DNA of 64,000 bases from Rhodoplanes azumiensis. GTDB lineage: Bacteria > Pseudomonadota > Alphaproteobacteria > Rhizobiales > Xanthobacteraceae. The position numbers and the translations under genes were made by a program. The stretch covers positions 1 through 64,000 of the forward strand of contig NZ_JBHUIW010000021.1 of assembly GCF_042682915.1 (NCBI RefSeq). Reading direction: 5' to 3'. Of the stretch, positions 19,364 through 28,166 are shown in pieces; the stretch's first letter is position 1; each line of letters opens with the position of its first letter. The notes beneath the pieces are model-generated. The model made no database searches and was not told the origin of the DNA. It worked only from the letters and a program-made list of their open reading frames with translations.

Positions 19364-22126
19364 TCACCCCGTCGTCTTCTGCCCCATCGCGATGGCGTTG
19401 ACGGTGAGCAGCAGCGCGTCGAGCGTCGCCGCATCGGGTGCCGCCGGGTCCGGCGCGGCGCGATAGCGGCGCAGCAGCCGCACCTGCTCGCGATGCAGCC
19501 AGTCGAGCCCGCGCGCCCGCATCCGGGTGATCCGCAGGATGCGCGGGCGGCGCTCCTCCACGGGTGCCCCGAACAGCGCCGCGACGGCGTCGCGGGTCCG
19601 GGCGTGCTCGGCCACGATCGTCGCCATGATGCGCTCGCGCAACGCCTCGTCCTCGACCAGCGAGGCATAGAGCGCCATGATCTCGGGGCTCGCCATCATC
19701 AGGCTCGCCTCGACGTTGTGAAGGACGTAGCCGAGGAAGCGCCAGCGCGGCAGCACGGCGCGCAGCGCCGCGACGTCGTCGGGCCGCTCGCGGCGCAACC
19801 GATCGAGGGCACTGCCGACGCCGTACCAGCCGGGCAGGTGGAAGCGCGCCTGGCTCCACGAGAACACCCACGGGATGGCGCGCAGATCGGCGATCGCGGT
19901 GCGACCGGTGCGGCGGCTCGGACGCGAGCCGATGCGGGCCTGCTCGATCGCGTCGATCGGGGTGGCGGCCCGGAAGAAGTCGACGAAGCCGTCGGCGCCG
20001 ACCAGGGCCCGATAGGCCTCGTAGCTGTGCGCCACCACCTCCTGCCAGACGTCGCGCAGCGGATGTGGCGGCACCGGCCCGCCGCGATGCAGGAGCGAGG
20101 TGCGGGTGACGCCCGCGAGAAAGCGCTCGAGGTGGAACGTCGCGGTGACGCGGTTGGCGTATTGCTGGGCGATCATCTCGCCCTGCTCGGTGACCCGCAA
20201 ACGACCTTGGAGGGTGCCGACCGGCAGCGCGTCGAGGAAGGCATGGGTCGGGCCGGCGCCGCGCCCGATGGTGCCGCCGCGGCCGTGGAAGAACGCGATC
20301 CGCACCCCGTGGGCGCGGGCGACGGCGGCGAGCCGCTCCTCGGCGCGGTGCAGGCCCCAGTGGCTGGCGAGGATGCCGCCGTCCTTGTTCGAGTCGCTGT
20401 AGCCGAGCGTGACGCCGCATTCCGGCGTCGCCCGGCCGTCGCGCACGCGGATATGCTCCAGCGTCGCCCGCGTCACCGGATGCGCCAGGAAGCCGTCCAG
20501 GATGCTGTCGCAGGCGGAAAGGTCGTCGATGGTCTCGAACAGCGGCACCACCGGCAGCATGCAGGCGGGGCCGAGCGCCGTGTCGACCAGCAGCCCGCCC
20601 TCGCGGGCGAGCAGATACATGGCGAGCAGGTCGGCGACGCCGCGCGTCATGCTGACCACCATCGGGCCGATGCCGTCGGCGCCGTGGCGCAGGATGTGGC
20701 CGCGCAGCCCGTGCAGCATCCGCACCGTCATGTCGGCCTCGCCGTCGAGGCGCGTGTGGACGCCGGTGAACGGGCGCGGGCTCTTCAGCTCGGCGTTCAG
20801 GAAGGCGAGCTTCTCGGCCTCGCTCCACTCCGGATAATCGGTGCGCGGCAGGCCGGCGGCGGCGAGCAGGCCGGCGATGGCGCGGTCGTGATAGGAGCTG
20901 TTCTGGCGCAGGTCGAGGCGGGCGAAATGGAAGCCGAACACCCGCACCTGCGCCGTGACGGGCCGCACGTCGGCGGAGGCGACATAAGGTGCGTCGGCCT
21001 CGGTCAGCGCCGCCTCCAGGGCGACGAGGTCGTCGATCAGCCCGTCCGGCGCCGCGTAGGCGCCCGGCGCGTCGCGGCCGAGCTTGGTCTGCTCCAGCCG
21101 CGCGATCATCAGGTTCACCATCTGGCGCCACGGCTCGCGCGGATTGCGGGCGATGGCGGCCCGGCTCGGCGCACCGAGCAGGGCGGCGGTCGCGGCGAGC
21201 CGATCGCGCAGGCCGGCCGGGATCGCCTCGCCGTCGGCCGCGAGGCTGATCTTCTGGGCGAGCTGGCCGAGTCGCGCCTGCAGGAGGCGCAGCGCCCCGG
21301 CGCGCAGCCGCTCCAGCATCGCGACCGTCACCTCGGGCGTCACGCCGGGATGGCCGTCACGGTCACCCCCGACCCAGGTGCCGAAGCCGAGCCGCGGCAG
21401 CGCCGGCGGCAGCGCCGTCGCGCCGAAGACGTCGCGCCAAGCCTGCTGGAAGCGCAGGTCGAGCAGCTCGACGACGTCGGGAAACACCTGCTCCAGATAA
21501 TGGAAGACGGTCCGGATCTCGTTGTCGAGGGCGGGCCGCTCGAGCTGGATCTCGCCGGTGCGCCACAGCCGCTGCAGCGCCGCCTTCAAGCGCTGCGCGT
21601 GGATGCCGCGCTCGATGTCGGTGAACGAGCGGGTCTCGCGCTCGAGCAGCAGCAGATAGACGGCACGGTGATGCTCCAGCACGGTCGAGCGCTTGGCCTC
21701 GGTCGGATGCGCGGTCAGCACCGGCTCGAACACCGTGTCGGCGATCGTCGCGCGGATCGTCGCCTCGTCGTGGCCGCGGGCGACGAGATCGCCGAGATCG
21801 TGGCGCCACAGGCCGCGCTCGCGCTCGTGGCGCTGCGCCTCGGCGCGGCGGCGGATCTGGTTGGCCGTATTCTCCTCGACGATGTTGAGGAGCTGGAAGG
21901 CGATCGACAGCGCCTCGCAACGCTCGACCGCGCCCGAGCGGACGGGCCCGAGCGGCAACGGTTCGTCGTGGTCGGCGAAGCAGCGGCGGACGAACTCGGC
22001 GACCCCGGTCGCCGGCCGCGACTCCTCGACCACGGCGCAGAACGCGTCGAGCAGCCAGGCCGAGTCGGCCGCCCATTTGGCGAAGCCTTCGCGGACGGGA
22101 TCGAAATCGGGATCGGGACGGTCCAT
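19364..22126 (-). CDS. ppc: Phosphoenolpyruvate carboxylase (copy 2)
   Basis: A second full-length PEP carboxylase (920 residues) that by eye matches copy 1 at roughly seven residues in ten. Catalytic His is H140 in LTAHPTEAKR; GYSDSNKDGGILAS, FHGRGGTIGRGAGPTHAF and ARIGSRPSRR are identical to copy 1, so both should be active. The most divergent parts are the first 60 residues and surface segments. The start is the ATG at 22126 (MDRPDPDFDP), chosen because it aligns with copy 1; the frame is open upstream to 22306 without similarity. It is the upstream gene of the pair. Two active paralogues may differ in allosteric control or expression. Confidence 0.94.
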   Translation of the reverse strand: MDRPDPDFDPVREGFAKWAADSAWLLDAFCAVVEESRPATGVAEFVRRCFADHDEPLPLGPVRSGAVERCEALSIAFQLLNIVEENTANQIRRRAEAQRHERERGLWRHDLGDLVARGHDEATIRATIADTVFEPVLTAHPTEAKRSTVLEHHRAVYLLLLERETRSFTDIERGIHAQRLKAALQRLWRTGEIQLERPALDNEIRTVFHYLEQVFPDVVELLDLRFQQAWRDVFGATALPPALPRLGFGTWVGGDRDGHPGVTPEVTVAMLERLRAGALRLLQARLGQLAQKISLAADGEAIPAGLRDRLAATAALLGAPSRAAIARNPREPWRQMVNLMIARLEQTKLGRDAPGAYAAPDGLIDDLVALEAALTEADAPYVASADVRPVTAQVRVFGFHFARLDLRQNSSYHDRAIAGLLAAAGLPRTDYPEWSEAEKLAFLNAELKSPRPFTGVHTRLDGEADMTVRMLHGLRGHILRHGADGIGPMVVSMTRGVADLLAMYLLAREGGLLVDTALGPACMLPVVPLFETIDDLSACDSILDGFLAHPVTRATLEHIRVRDGRATPECGVTLGYSDSNKDGGILASHWGLHRAEERLAAVARAHGVRIAFFHGRGGTIGRGAGPTHAFLDALPVGTLQGRLRVTEQGEMIAQQYANRVTATFHLERFLAGVTRTSLLHRGGPVPPHPLRDVWQEVVAHSYEAYRALVGADGFVDFFRAATPIDAIEQARIGSRPSRRTGRTAIADLRAIPWVFSWSQARFHLPGWYGVGSALDRLRRERPDDVAALRAVLPRWRFLGYVLHNVEASLMMASPEIMALYASLVEDEALRERIMATIVAEHARTRDAVAALFGAPVEERRPRILRITRMRARGLDWLHREQVRLLRRYRAAPDPAAPDAATLDALLLTVNAIAMGQKTTG

Positions 22127-22261
22127 GGCGATGTTCCGATGCGACACGCAGCCGGCCGCGGTCGCGGGGCAAATCGGTTGGAAAATATCGACGCGGCGTC
22201 GCGCGACTGCACGACGAGTCTGCTGACAGTCTGGTGTTCGAACTGTTGTCGATGGCACGGC

Positions 22262-22335
22262 CTCTCCGTCCCCCCCCCGCGTGCGAAGCGCGTGGCGGGC
22301 GCGCAATTGCGCGCCAAAGGGGTCAGGGGTGAGGG
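22262..22335. repeat. Degenerate composite hairpin repeat
   Basis: CTCTCCGTCCCCCCCCGCG followed by a GGCGCGCAATTGCGCGCC perfect palindrome (22294-22311 region) and AGGGGTCAGGGGTGAGGG resembles half of the dispersed composite element. It overlaps the last codons of the DUF559 gene, whose stop codon lies inside the repeat. Confidence 0.5.
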
Positions 22336-22706
22336 CCTGCCCCGGACGCGAGCGCCTCCGCGATGACGGTCAGAACCCCGTCGATGTTGCCGAGCACCTC
22401 GTTGTTCCAGAAGCGCAGCACGCGATAGCCCTGCGCTTCGAGGTAGGCGGTGCGTTTCGACTCCGCGCCGGCTTGATCCTCGAGGCCATGCAGCCCGCCG
22501 TCGATCTCGATCACCAGCCGCGCATCGTGGCAGGCGAAGTCGGCGAAGTACGGCCCGATCGTCGCTTGGCGGCGCCAATGCGAGGATGCAGGCAGCGCTC
22601 TCGGGTGTCGCCGGAGCTTTCGCTCGGCATCGATCGTCTCACGACGGAGGTTTCGGGCGCGGTCGACGCGGGGATCCTTGCGCCGCGATTTTACCTCGAC
22701 GTTCAT
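22323..22706 (-). CDS. DUF559 (Vsr/PD-(D/E)xK-like) endonuclease-domain protein
   Basis: A 127-residue DUF559 protein, a small family with the fold of very-short-patch-repair-type endonucleases. The family pattern is complete: RNLRRETIDAERKL at the N-terminus, RRQATIGPYFADFACHD in the core, LVIEIDGGLHG with the acidic metal-binding residues, then the closing block YRVLRFWNNEVLGNIDGVL. The start ATG at 22706 gives MNVEVKSRR; a GTG at 22733 is an alternative. No known partner lies nearby, and both ends touch hairpin repeats, with the stop codon inside one. Such genes are often scattered singly in Alphaproteobacteria; a biological role is not established. Confidence 0.85.
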   Translation of the reverse strand: MNVEVKSRRKDPRVDRARNLRRETIDAERKLRRHPRALPASSHWRRQATIGPYFADFACHDARLVIEIDGGLHGLEDQAGAESKRTAYLEAQGYRVLRFWNNEVLGNIDGVLTVIAEALASGAGPHP

Positions 22707-22732
22707 GTGTGCCGCACCGCCGCTGCCCCCCA

Positions 22733-22783
22733 CCCCCGACCCCTCCTCCTATTCGCTTGCGCGAATGGGAGGAGGGGAGCGCG
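22733..22783. repeat. Hairpin between DUF559 and ccr genes
   Basis: CCCCTCCTCCTATTCGCTTG followed by CGCGAATGGGAGGAGGGG forms a long stem with a TTGC-type loop. It resembles one arm of the composite repeat and could also end ccr transcription arriving from the right. Confidence 0.5.
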
Positions 22784-22853
22784 AGCGCCTTGCCCGATCG
22801 AGTGCAGATCGCGGCCTCGTCGGCCCGATCGCGCGGCCTGATCGAGAGCGAGT

Positions 22854-24131
22854 CTACTGCCCCACCGCCTCCAGCACGTCCTCGAAGGTCTTGAGACCCT
22901 TCTGCGGGGCGTTGACCATCACGGCCATGTTGCCGGGCTTGTGCTGGTTCTGCCACATCATGTGATGGGCGAGCGGGATCTCGTTCCAGGAGAAGACCTC
23001 GCTCATGCACGGGTCGATGCGGTGGTCGAGCACGAATTGGTTCGCCGCCGAGGCCTGCTTGAGGTGGGCGAAGTGCGAGCCCTGGATGCGCTTCTGCCGC
23101 ATCCAAACATAGCGGGCGTCGAACGTGATGTTGAAGCCCGACGTGCCGGCGCAGAACACCACCATGCCGCCGCGCTTCACCACCAAGCAGGAGACCGGGA
23201 AGGTCGCCTCGCCGGGGTGCTCGAACACGATGTCGACGTCCTTCTTGCCGGTGATGTCCCAGATCGCCTTGCCGAACTTCCGCGCCTCCTTCACCCAGAC
23301 GGCGTATTCGGGCGTGTTGACCTGGGGCATCTGGCCCCAGCACTTGAAGTCCTTGCGATTGATCACGCCCTTGGCGCCGAGCTGCAGCACGTAGTCACGC
23401 TTGGTCTCGTCCGAGATGATGCCGATAGCGTTGGCGCCGGCGGCCGCGCAGATCTGCACGCCGAAGACGCCGAGCCCGCCCGAGGCGCCCCACACCAGCA
23501 CGTTGTCGCCCGGCTTGAGGATGTGGGGCGGATGACCGAACAGCATGCGATAGGCGGTGGCGAGCGTCAGCGTGTAGCAGGCCGCCTCCTCCCAGGTGAG
23601 ATGCGCGGGCTTCTTGAGGAGCTGGCGCGACTGCACCCGGCAGAACTGGGCGAACGAGCCGTCCGGCGTCTCGTAGCCCCAGATGCGCTGCGACGGCGAG
23701 AACATCGGGTCGCCGCCGTTGCACTCCTCGTCCTCGCCGTCGTCCTGATTACAGTGGACGATGACTTCGTCGCCGACCTTCCAGCGATGCACCTTGCTGC
23801 CCACCGCCCAGACGATGCCGGAGGCGTCGGACCCGGCGATGTGATAGGGCTCGCCGTGGCCGTCGAGCGGCGAGATCGGCTGGCCGAGCGCCGCCCAGAC
23901 GCCGTTGTAGTTGACGCCGCCGGCCATGACGTGGACCAGCACGTCCTCGTCGCCGAGCTGCCAGGTCGGCACCACCTCGATCTGCATGGCGTCCTGGGGC
24001 GGACCGTGGCGCTCCTTGCGGATCGCCCAGGCATACATCTTGGCCGGCACATGCCCGAGCGGCGGGATTTCACCGATCTCGTAGAGATCCTTGGGTTCGT
24101 TGGTCGATCGAAGCTGGGTCACGGCCGCCAT
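22854..24131 (-). CDS. ccr: Crotonyl-CoA carboxylase/reductase
   Basis: Ccr reductively carboxylates crotonyl-CoA with NADPH and CO2 to ethylmalonyl-CoA, the signature step of the ethylmalonyl-CoA pathway for acetyl-CoA assimilation. The 425-residue product has family length. N-terminal KDLYEIGEIPPLGHVPAKMY is characteristic; EPYHIAGSDASGIVWAVG, the Rossmann motif LVWGASGGLGVFG near residue 220, HPGEATFPVS and QGSHFAHLKQA are the expected medium-chain-dehydrogenase blocks. The start ATG at 24131 has a strong GGAGGAAG site; the frame continues upstream without similarity. ecm, the later mutase step, lies 2 kb away on the other strand. Ccr can also supply ethylmalonyl-CoA extender units, but no polyketide genes are nearby. 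Confidence 0.97.
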   Translation of the reverse strand: MAAVTQLRSTNEPKDLYEIGEIPPLGHVPAKMYAWAIRKERHGPPQDAMQIEVVPTWQLGDEDVLVHVMAGGVNYNGVWAALGQPISPLDGHGEPYHIAGSDASGIVWAVGSKVHRWKVGDEVIVHCNQDDGEDEECNGGDPMFSPSQRIWGYETPDGSFAQFCRVQSRQLLKKPAHLTWEEAACYTLTLATAYRMLFGHPPHILKPGDNVLVWGASGGLGVFGVQICAAAGANAIGIISDETKRDYVLQLGAKGVINRKDFKCWGQMPQVNTPEYAVWVKEARKFGKAIWDITGKKDVDIVFEHPGEATFPVSCLVVKRGGMVVFCAGTSGFNITFDARYVWMRQKRIQGSHFAHLKQASAANQFVLDHRIDPCMSEVFSWNEIPLAHHMMWQNQHKPGNMAVMVNAPQKGLKTFEDVLEAVGQ

Positions 24132-24343
24132 GGCACTTCCTCCGCCGGTCGAGAAGTCGGTCCGCCCGTAAGCCGGGCGAGTGTGCATCACCGGATATCG
24201 CGTCGCAATAAGTACCACGGTCGCAAGCGCCGGCGCAGGACTTAAGCCTTCGTCAATTCGGAGGGGGGATCCTCCGCCGGGCCGCGCCGCGGCTCGGCGC
24301 GCCGTTGGATCGCCCGCGTCATCTGGACAGGACCGCGCCGGCG

Positions 24344-25636
24344 ATGCCCGTCACCGCTCCGATCGACGCCGCCGCCGCACCGTCCGCGTCGTCTGGCCGC
24401 AGCCGGCGCCCGCGCGTCGGTGCACCGCCGGTGGCCGGCGTCGAGCCGGTGCGGCTCGTCTGCTTCGCGCTCGCGATCGTCACCCTCACCTATATGGTGC
24501 TGGTGCTCGCGCGCGGCGACTGGATCGTGACGCCATCGGGCGCGCCGGTCCATACCGATTTCGTGATGGTCTACGCGGCCGGCCAGCTGGCGCTCGCCGG
24601 CGATCCCGCCGCCGCCTGGGACTGGACGCTCCACCGCGCCGCCGAGGACGCCGTGGCGGGCCGCCCGGTGCCCGCCTATTACGGCTGGCACTATCCGCCG
24701 CCGTTCCTGATGGTCGCGGCGGCGCTCGCCGCCCTGCCCTACTGGGCCGCCTTCGCGACCTGGATGGCGGTGACGCTGCCGCTCTATGCGGTGACGATCC
24801 GCGCGATCGTCGCCGACCGGCTCGGCTGGCTCGTGGCCTTCGCGTCGCCGGTGATCGTGCCGAACCTGGTGCCGGGCCAGAACGGCTTCCTCACCGCGGC
24901 GCTGGTCGGCGGCACGCTCGCGCTCTTGCAGCGACATCCGGTCGCGGCCGGCGTCTGCCTCGGGCTTCTGACCTACAAGCCGCAATACGGCGTGCTGTTT
25001 CCGCTGGTGCTGTCGATCACCGGCCGGTGGACCGTCGTCGCGGCGGCGAGCGCCACGACGCTGCTGCTCGGCGCCGCCACGCTCCTCGTCTTCGGCCCGG
25101 CCGGCGGCGCCGCCTCCTGGGCCGCCTTCCTGCACTGGCTGCCGCTGACCGCGGACGCGCTGCTGAACCTGCCGGACGGCGAGTTCTCCAAGTTCCAGAG
25201 CGTCTTCGCCCTCGTCCGCCTGGCCGGCGGAGGCGCGTCGCTCGGCTGGACCGTGCAGATCGGCGTGGCGATCGTCACCGCCGCAGCCATATGCCTGATT
25301 TGGCGGAACAAGATGATTCCGTTCGACCTGAAGGCCGCGGCGCTGGCCACCGGCGTGCTGCTCGCGACGCCCTATGTCTATCTCTACGACCAGACGGTCC
25401 TCGTCGTCGCCGTCGCCTTCCTGCTGCGCCAGGCGCTGTCGACCGGGTTCCTCTCCGGCGAGCGTCCGGCCCTGGCCCTGGTCGCGGCCGCCGTCCTGGT
25501 GCTGCCTGTGCTGGGCGTCCCGGTCGGTCTCGCCGGCGTCGCCGCGACGCTCGCGCTGGTCGGCCGCCGCATCGCGCTGGCGCTGGCGGCGCCGGCGGCC
25601 AGCGGGTCTGTCGCCTCGAGCGGGTCTGTCGCCTAA
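24344..25636 (+). CDS. GT87/DUF2029-like membrane glycosyltransferase
   Basis: A 430-residue multi-pass inner-membrane protein resembling the DUF2029 (glycosyltransferase family 87) group, polyprenol-phosphate-mannose-type mannosyltransferases of GT-C fold. About nine to ten hydrophobic helices follow a 35-residue basic N-terminus. Family-like features are VHTDFVMVYAAGQLALAGDP with the acidic residue in the first periplasmic loop, YGWHYPPPFLM, PGQNGFLTAALVGG and LTYKPQYG. I prefer the ATG at 24344; the frame extends to a TTG at 24305. The C-terminus is a 6-residue repeat (SGSVAS then SGSVA). It is divergent from ccr and unlinked in function to its neighbours. The acceptor is unknown. Confidence 0.78.
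   Translation: MPVTAPIDAAAAPSASSGRSRRPRVGAPPVAGVEPVRLVCFALAIVTLTYMVLVLARGDWIVTPSGAPVHTDFVMVYAAGQLALAGDPAAAWDWTLHRAAEDAVAGRPVPAYYGWHYPPPFLMVAAALAALPYWAAFATWMAVTLPLYAVTIRAIVADRLGWLVAFASPVIVPNLVPGQNGFLTAALVGGTLALLQRHPVAAGVCLGLLTYKPQYGVLFPLVLSITGRWTVVAAASATTLLLGAATLLVFGPAGGAASWAAFLHWLPLTADALLNLPDGEFSKFQSVFALVRLAGGGASLGWTVQIGVAIVTAAAICLIWRNKMIPFDLKAAALATGVLLATPYVYLYDQTVLVVAVAFLLRQALSTGFLSGERPALALVAAAVLVLPVLGVPVGLAGVAATLALVGRRIALALAAPAASGSVASSGSVA
25601..25633 (+). repeat. In-frame 18-bp tandem duplication at the end of the GT87-like gene
   Basis: AGCGGGTCTGTCGCCTCG is followed directly by AGCGGGTCTGTCGCC and the TAA stop. The two copies are base-identical over 15 bp, which suggests a recent duplication. 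Confidence 0.75.
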
Positions 25637-25767
25637 AGTCGCAGGGCGGTGGCGCGGTCGCGGGCTGACAGCCCGCACGCGCCGCGTTATCCTCCTCGTC
25701 GCAGTGCAACAAGGATCGCGCGTCCGCGTCTGTTCGGACCCCGCGCGCCTTCGGACCGGGACGGACC

Positions 25768-26016
25768 ATGGGCTTGTCCTTGCTGGTATGGCTGATCGTG
25801 GGCGCGCTGGCCGGCTGGATCGCCGGCAAGCTGGTGCACGGCTCCGGCTTCGGTCTCGTCGGCAACATGGCGGTCGGCATCGTGGGCGCCGCCATCGCCG
25901 GCTTTCTGCTGCCGCGGCTCGGGATTTTCTGGGGCGGCGGGTTCCTGAGCGCGGTCTTCCACGCCGTCATCGGCGCCGTCATTCTGCTGGTCCTGGTCGG
26001 CCTGATCCGCCGCTAG
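25768..26016 (+). CDS. GlsB/YeaQ/YmgE-family small membrane protein
   Basis: An 82-residue inner-membrane protein of the transglycosylase-associated (GlsB/YeaQ/YmgE) family, often induced by stress. It has three hydrophobic segments (about 5-23, 31-48, 57-80) rich in Gly and Ala, with the family pattern IVGALAGWIAGKLVHGSGFG and NMAVGIVGAAIAGFL. The ATG at 25768 is preceded by GGACGGACC. It stands alone, 131 bp after the GT87-like gene and 95 bp before ecm. No biochemical function is known for the family. Confidence 0.9.
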   Translation: MGLSLLVWLIVGALAGWIAGKLVHGSGFGLVGNMAVGIVGAAIAGFLLPRLGIFWGGGFLSAVFHAVIGAVILLVLVGLIRR

Positions 26017-26111
26017 AGCGGAACGGCCGGTCGCTGGCGCGAGGCCCGCCGCGGGCCGGTGCCGCGACGTGAATTTCGAACGTCATAACTCGTTTTCAGG
26101 GAGCGTCCTCG

Positions 26112-26171
26112 ATGCGCGACACGCCGATGCGCGACACACCGAAGCGCGACACACCGAAGCGCGACAAGCCG
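26112..26171 (+). repeat. In-frame 4 x 15-bp tandem repeat at the start of ecm
   Basis: Four units of the form NNGCGCGACACNCCG occupy exactly the first 60 bp of the gene and code (M/K)RD(T/K)P. Units two to four differ from each other by one to three bases. The same CGCGACAC core repeats with the same period at 44799-44858. Confidence 0.85.
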
Positions 26172-28121
26172 TGGATCATCCGGACCTATGCGGGCCACTC
26201 GAGCGCCCGCGAGTCCAACGCCCTCTATCGCAAGAACCTGTCGAAGGGACAGACCGGCCTGTCGGTCGCCTTCGACCTGCCGACCCAGACCGGCTACGAC
26301 AGCGATCATCCGATCGCCCGCGGCGAGGTCGGCAAGGTGGGCGTCGCGATCTCGCATATCGGCGACATGCGCACCCTGTTCGACGGCATCCCGCTCGGCG
26401 AGATGAACACGTCGATGACCATCAACGCGACGGCGGCCTGGCTGCTGGCGCTCTATGTGGCGGTGGCGGACGAGCAAGGGGTGCCGCGTGAGAAACTCAC
26501 CGGCACGACGCAGAACGACATCATCAAGGAGTATCTGTCGCGCGGCACCTACGTGTTCCCGCCCGGTCCCTCGATGCGGCTGATCAAGGACGTGATCCTG
26601 TTCACGACCCGCGAGATGCCGAAGTGGAACCCGATGAACGTCTGCTCCTACCATCTGCAGGAGGCGGGCGCGACGCCGGTGCAGGAGCTCGCCTACGCGC
26701 TCGCCACCGCCGTGGCGGTGCTCGACTCGGTGAAGGAGGCGGGCGAGATCGAGAATTTCGGCGAGGTGGTCGGACGCATCTCGTTCTTCGTCAATGCCGG
26801 CATGCGGTTCATCACCGAGATCTGCAAGATGCGGGCGTTCTGCGAATTGTGGGACGAGATCACCCGCGAGCGCTACGGCGTCACCGACCCCAAGCAGCGG
26901 CTGTTCCGCTACGGCGTGCAGGTGAACTCGCTCGGGCTGACCGAGCAGCAGCCCGAGAACAACGTCTACCGCATCTTCCTGCAGATGCTCGCCGTGACGC
27001 TGTCGAAGTCGGCCCGGGCGCGCGCCGTGCAGCTTCCGGCCTGGAACGAGGCGCTGGGCCTGCCGACCCCGTGGGACCAGCAGTGGTCGCTGCGCGCCCA
27101 GCAGATCCTCGCCTACGAGAGCGACCTGCTCGACTACGGCGACATCTTCGCCGGCTCGACCGAGATCGCCCGCAAGGTCGAGGAGCTGAAGGCCGAGGCG
27201 CGCGACGAGCTGCGCCGAATCCTCGACATGGGCGGCGCCGTCGGGGCGATCGACACCGGCTATCTGAAGGAGCAGCTGGTCGTCTCGAACTCGCGCCGCG
27301 TCGAGCTGATCGAGGCGGGCGAGCAAATCGTCGTCGGCGTCAACAAGTTCGTCGAGACCGAGCCGTCGCCGCTGCCGACCGGCGAGGGCGCCATCATCAC
27401 GATCCCGCCCGAGGTGGAGGCCGAGCAGGTCGCCCGTCTGCAGGCGTGGCGCGCGAGCCGTGACAACGCCGCGGTCGCGCAGGCGCTGGCCGAGCTGCGC
27501 CGCGCGGCGGTCGAGGGCCGCAACATCATGCCGTCGTCGATCGCCTGCGCCAAGGCGGGCGTCACCACGGGCGAATGGGCTTTTGCCCTGAGAGAGGGCT
27601 TCGGCGAGTATCGCGCCCCGACCGGCATCTCGGCGGCGGCCCGCAACGACGCCCGCAACATCGACGCGCTGAAGGCCGAGGTCGACCGGGTGTCGCGAAA
27701 GCTCGGGCGGCGGTTGAAGTTCCTGGTCGGCAAGCCGGGCCTCGACGGCCACTCCAACGGCGCCGAGCAGATCGCGGTCCGGGCCCGCGACGCCGGCATG
27801 GACGTCGTCTACGAGGGCATCCGCTTCACGCCGGCCGACATCGCCGCCGCGGCGCGTGACAAGGACGTCCATGTCGTCGGCCTGTCGATCCTGTCGGGCT
27901 CGCACATGGAGCTGGTCGCCGACACGCTGGCGAAGCTGCGCGAGGCCGGCGCGTCGCACGTGCCCGTGGTGGTCGGCGGCATCATCCCGCCCGACGACGC
28001 CAAGGCCCTGCTCGCCGCCGGCGTCGCCGGCGTCTACACGCCCAAGGACTTCGACCTCAACCGCATCATGACCGACATCTGCCGCATCGTGGAGAACGCC
28101 ACGTCCGACAAGGCGGCGTGA
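26112..28121 (+). CDS. ecm: Ethylmalonyl-CoA mutase (MeaA-type, B12-dependent)
   Basis: Ecm isomerises (2R)-ethylmalonyl-CoA to (2S)-methylsuccinyl-CoA using adenosylcobalamin, the step after Ccr and epimerase in the ethylmalonyl-CoA pathway. The 669-residue product has an N-terminal (beta/alpha)8 substrate domain (about 25-500; FDLPTQTGYDSDHP, NTSMTINATAAWLLALY, PPGPSMRLIKD) and a C-terminal cobalamin domain (about 530-665) whose lower-ligand motif reads KPGLDGHSNGAEQIA, the DGHSNG form I associate with Ecm instead of methylmalonyl-CoA mutase. Residues 1-20 are four tandem 5-residue units (MRDTP, MRDTP, KRDTP, KRDKP). The start ATG at 26112 has AGGGAG seven bases upstream. The earlier name for this family is meaA. 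Confidence 0.95.
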   Translation: MRDTPMRDTPKRDTPKRDKPWIIRTYAGHSSARESNALYRKNLSKGQTGLSVAFDLPTQTGYDSDHPIARGEVGKVGVAISHIGDMRTLFDGIPLGEMNTSMTINATAAWLLALYVAVADEQGVPREKLTGTTQNDIIKEYLSRGTYVFPPGPSMRLIKDVILFTTREMPKWNPMNVCSYHLQEAGATPVQELAYALATAVAVLDSVKEAGEIENFGEVVGRISFFVNAGMRFITEICKMRAFCELWDEITRERYGVTDPKQRLFRYGVQVNSLGLTEQQPENNVYRIFLQMLAVTLSKSARARAVQLPAWNEALGLPTPWDQQWSLRAQQILAYESDLLDYGDIFAGSTEIARKVEELKAEARDELRRILDMGGAVGAIDTGYLKEQLVVSNSRRVELIEAGEQIVVGVNKFVETEPSPLPTGEGAIITIPPEVEAEQVARLQAWRASRDNAAVAQALAELRRAAVEGRNIMPSSIACAKAGVTTGEWAFALREGFGEYRAPTGISAAARNDARNIDALKAEVDRVSRKLGRRLKFLVGKPGLDGHSNGAEQIAVRARDAGMDVVYEGIRFTPADIAAAARDKDVHVVGLSILSGSHMELVADTLAKLREAGASHVPVVVGGIIPPDDAKALLAAGVAGVYTPKDFDLNRIMTDICRIVENATSDKAA

Positions 28122-28166
28122 GACGGACTGCCGCTGGCGGAGCGGAACCGGGCGGCGCTTGCTTTC

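Noticed and set aside
16359..22366. Two long plus-strand open frames (979 and 1049 residues) opposite the ppc pair
   Set aside because: Both are mirror images of strongly conserved PEP carboxylases; their similarity to each other only reflects the similarity of the two ppc genes.
26112..28121. ecm considered as methylmalonyl-CoA mutase
   Set aside because: The cobalamin motif DGHSNG, the single-chain length of 669 residues and the nearby ccr favour ethylmalonyl-CoA mutase; a definite call would need a family tree.
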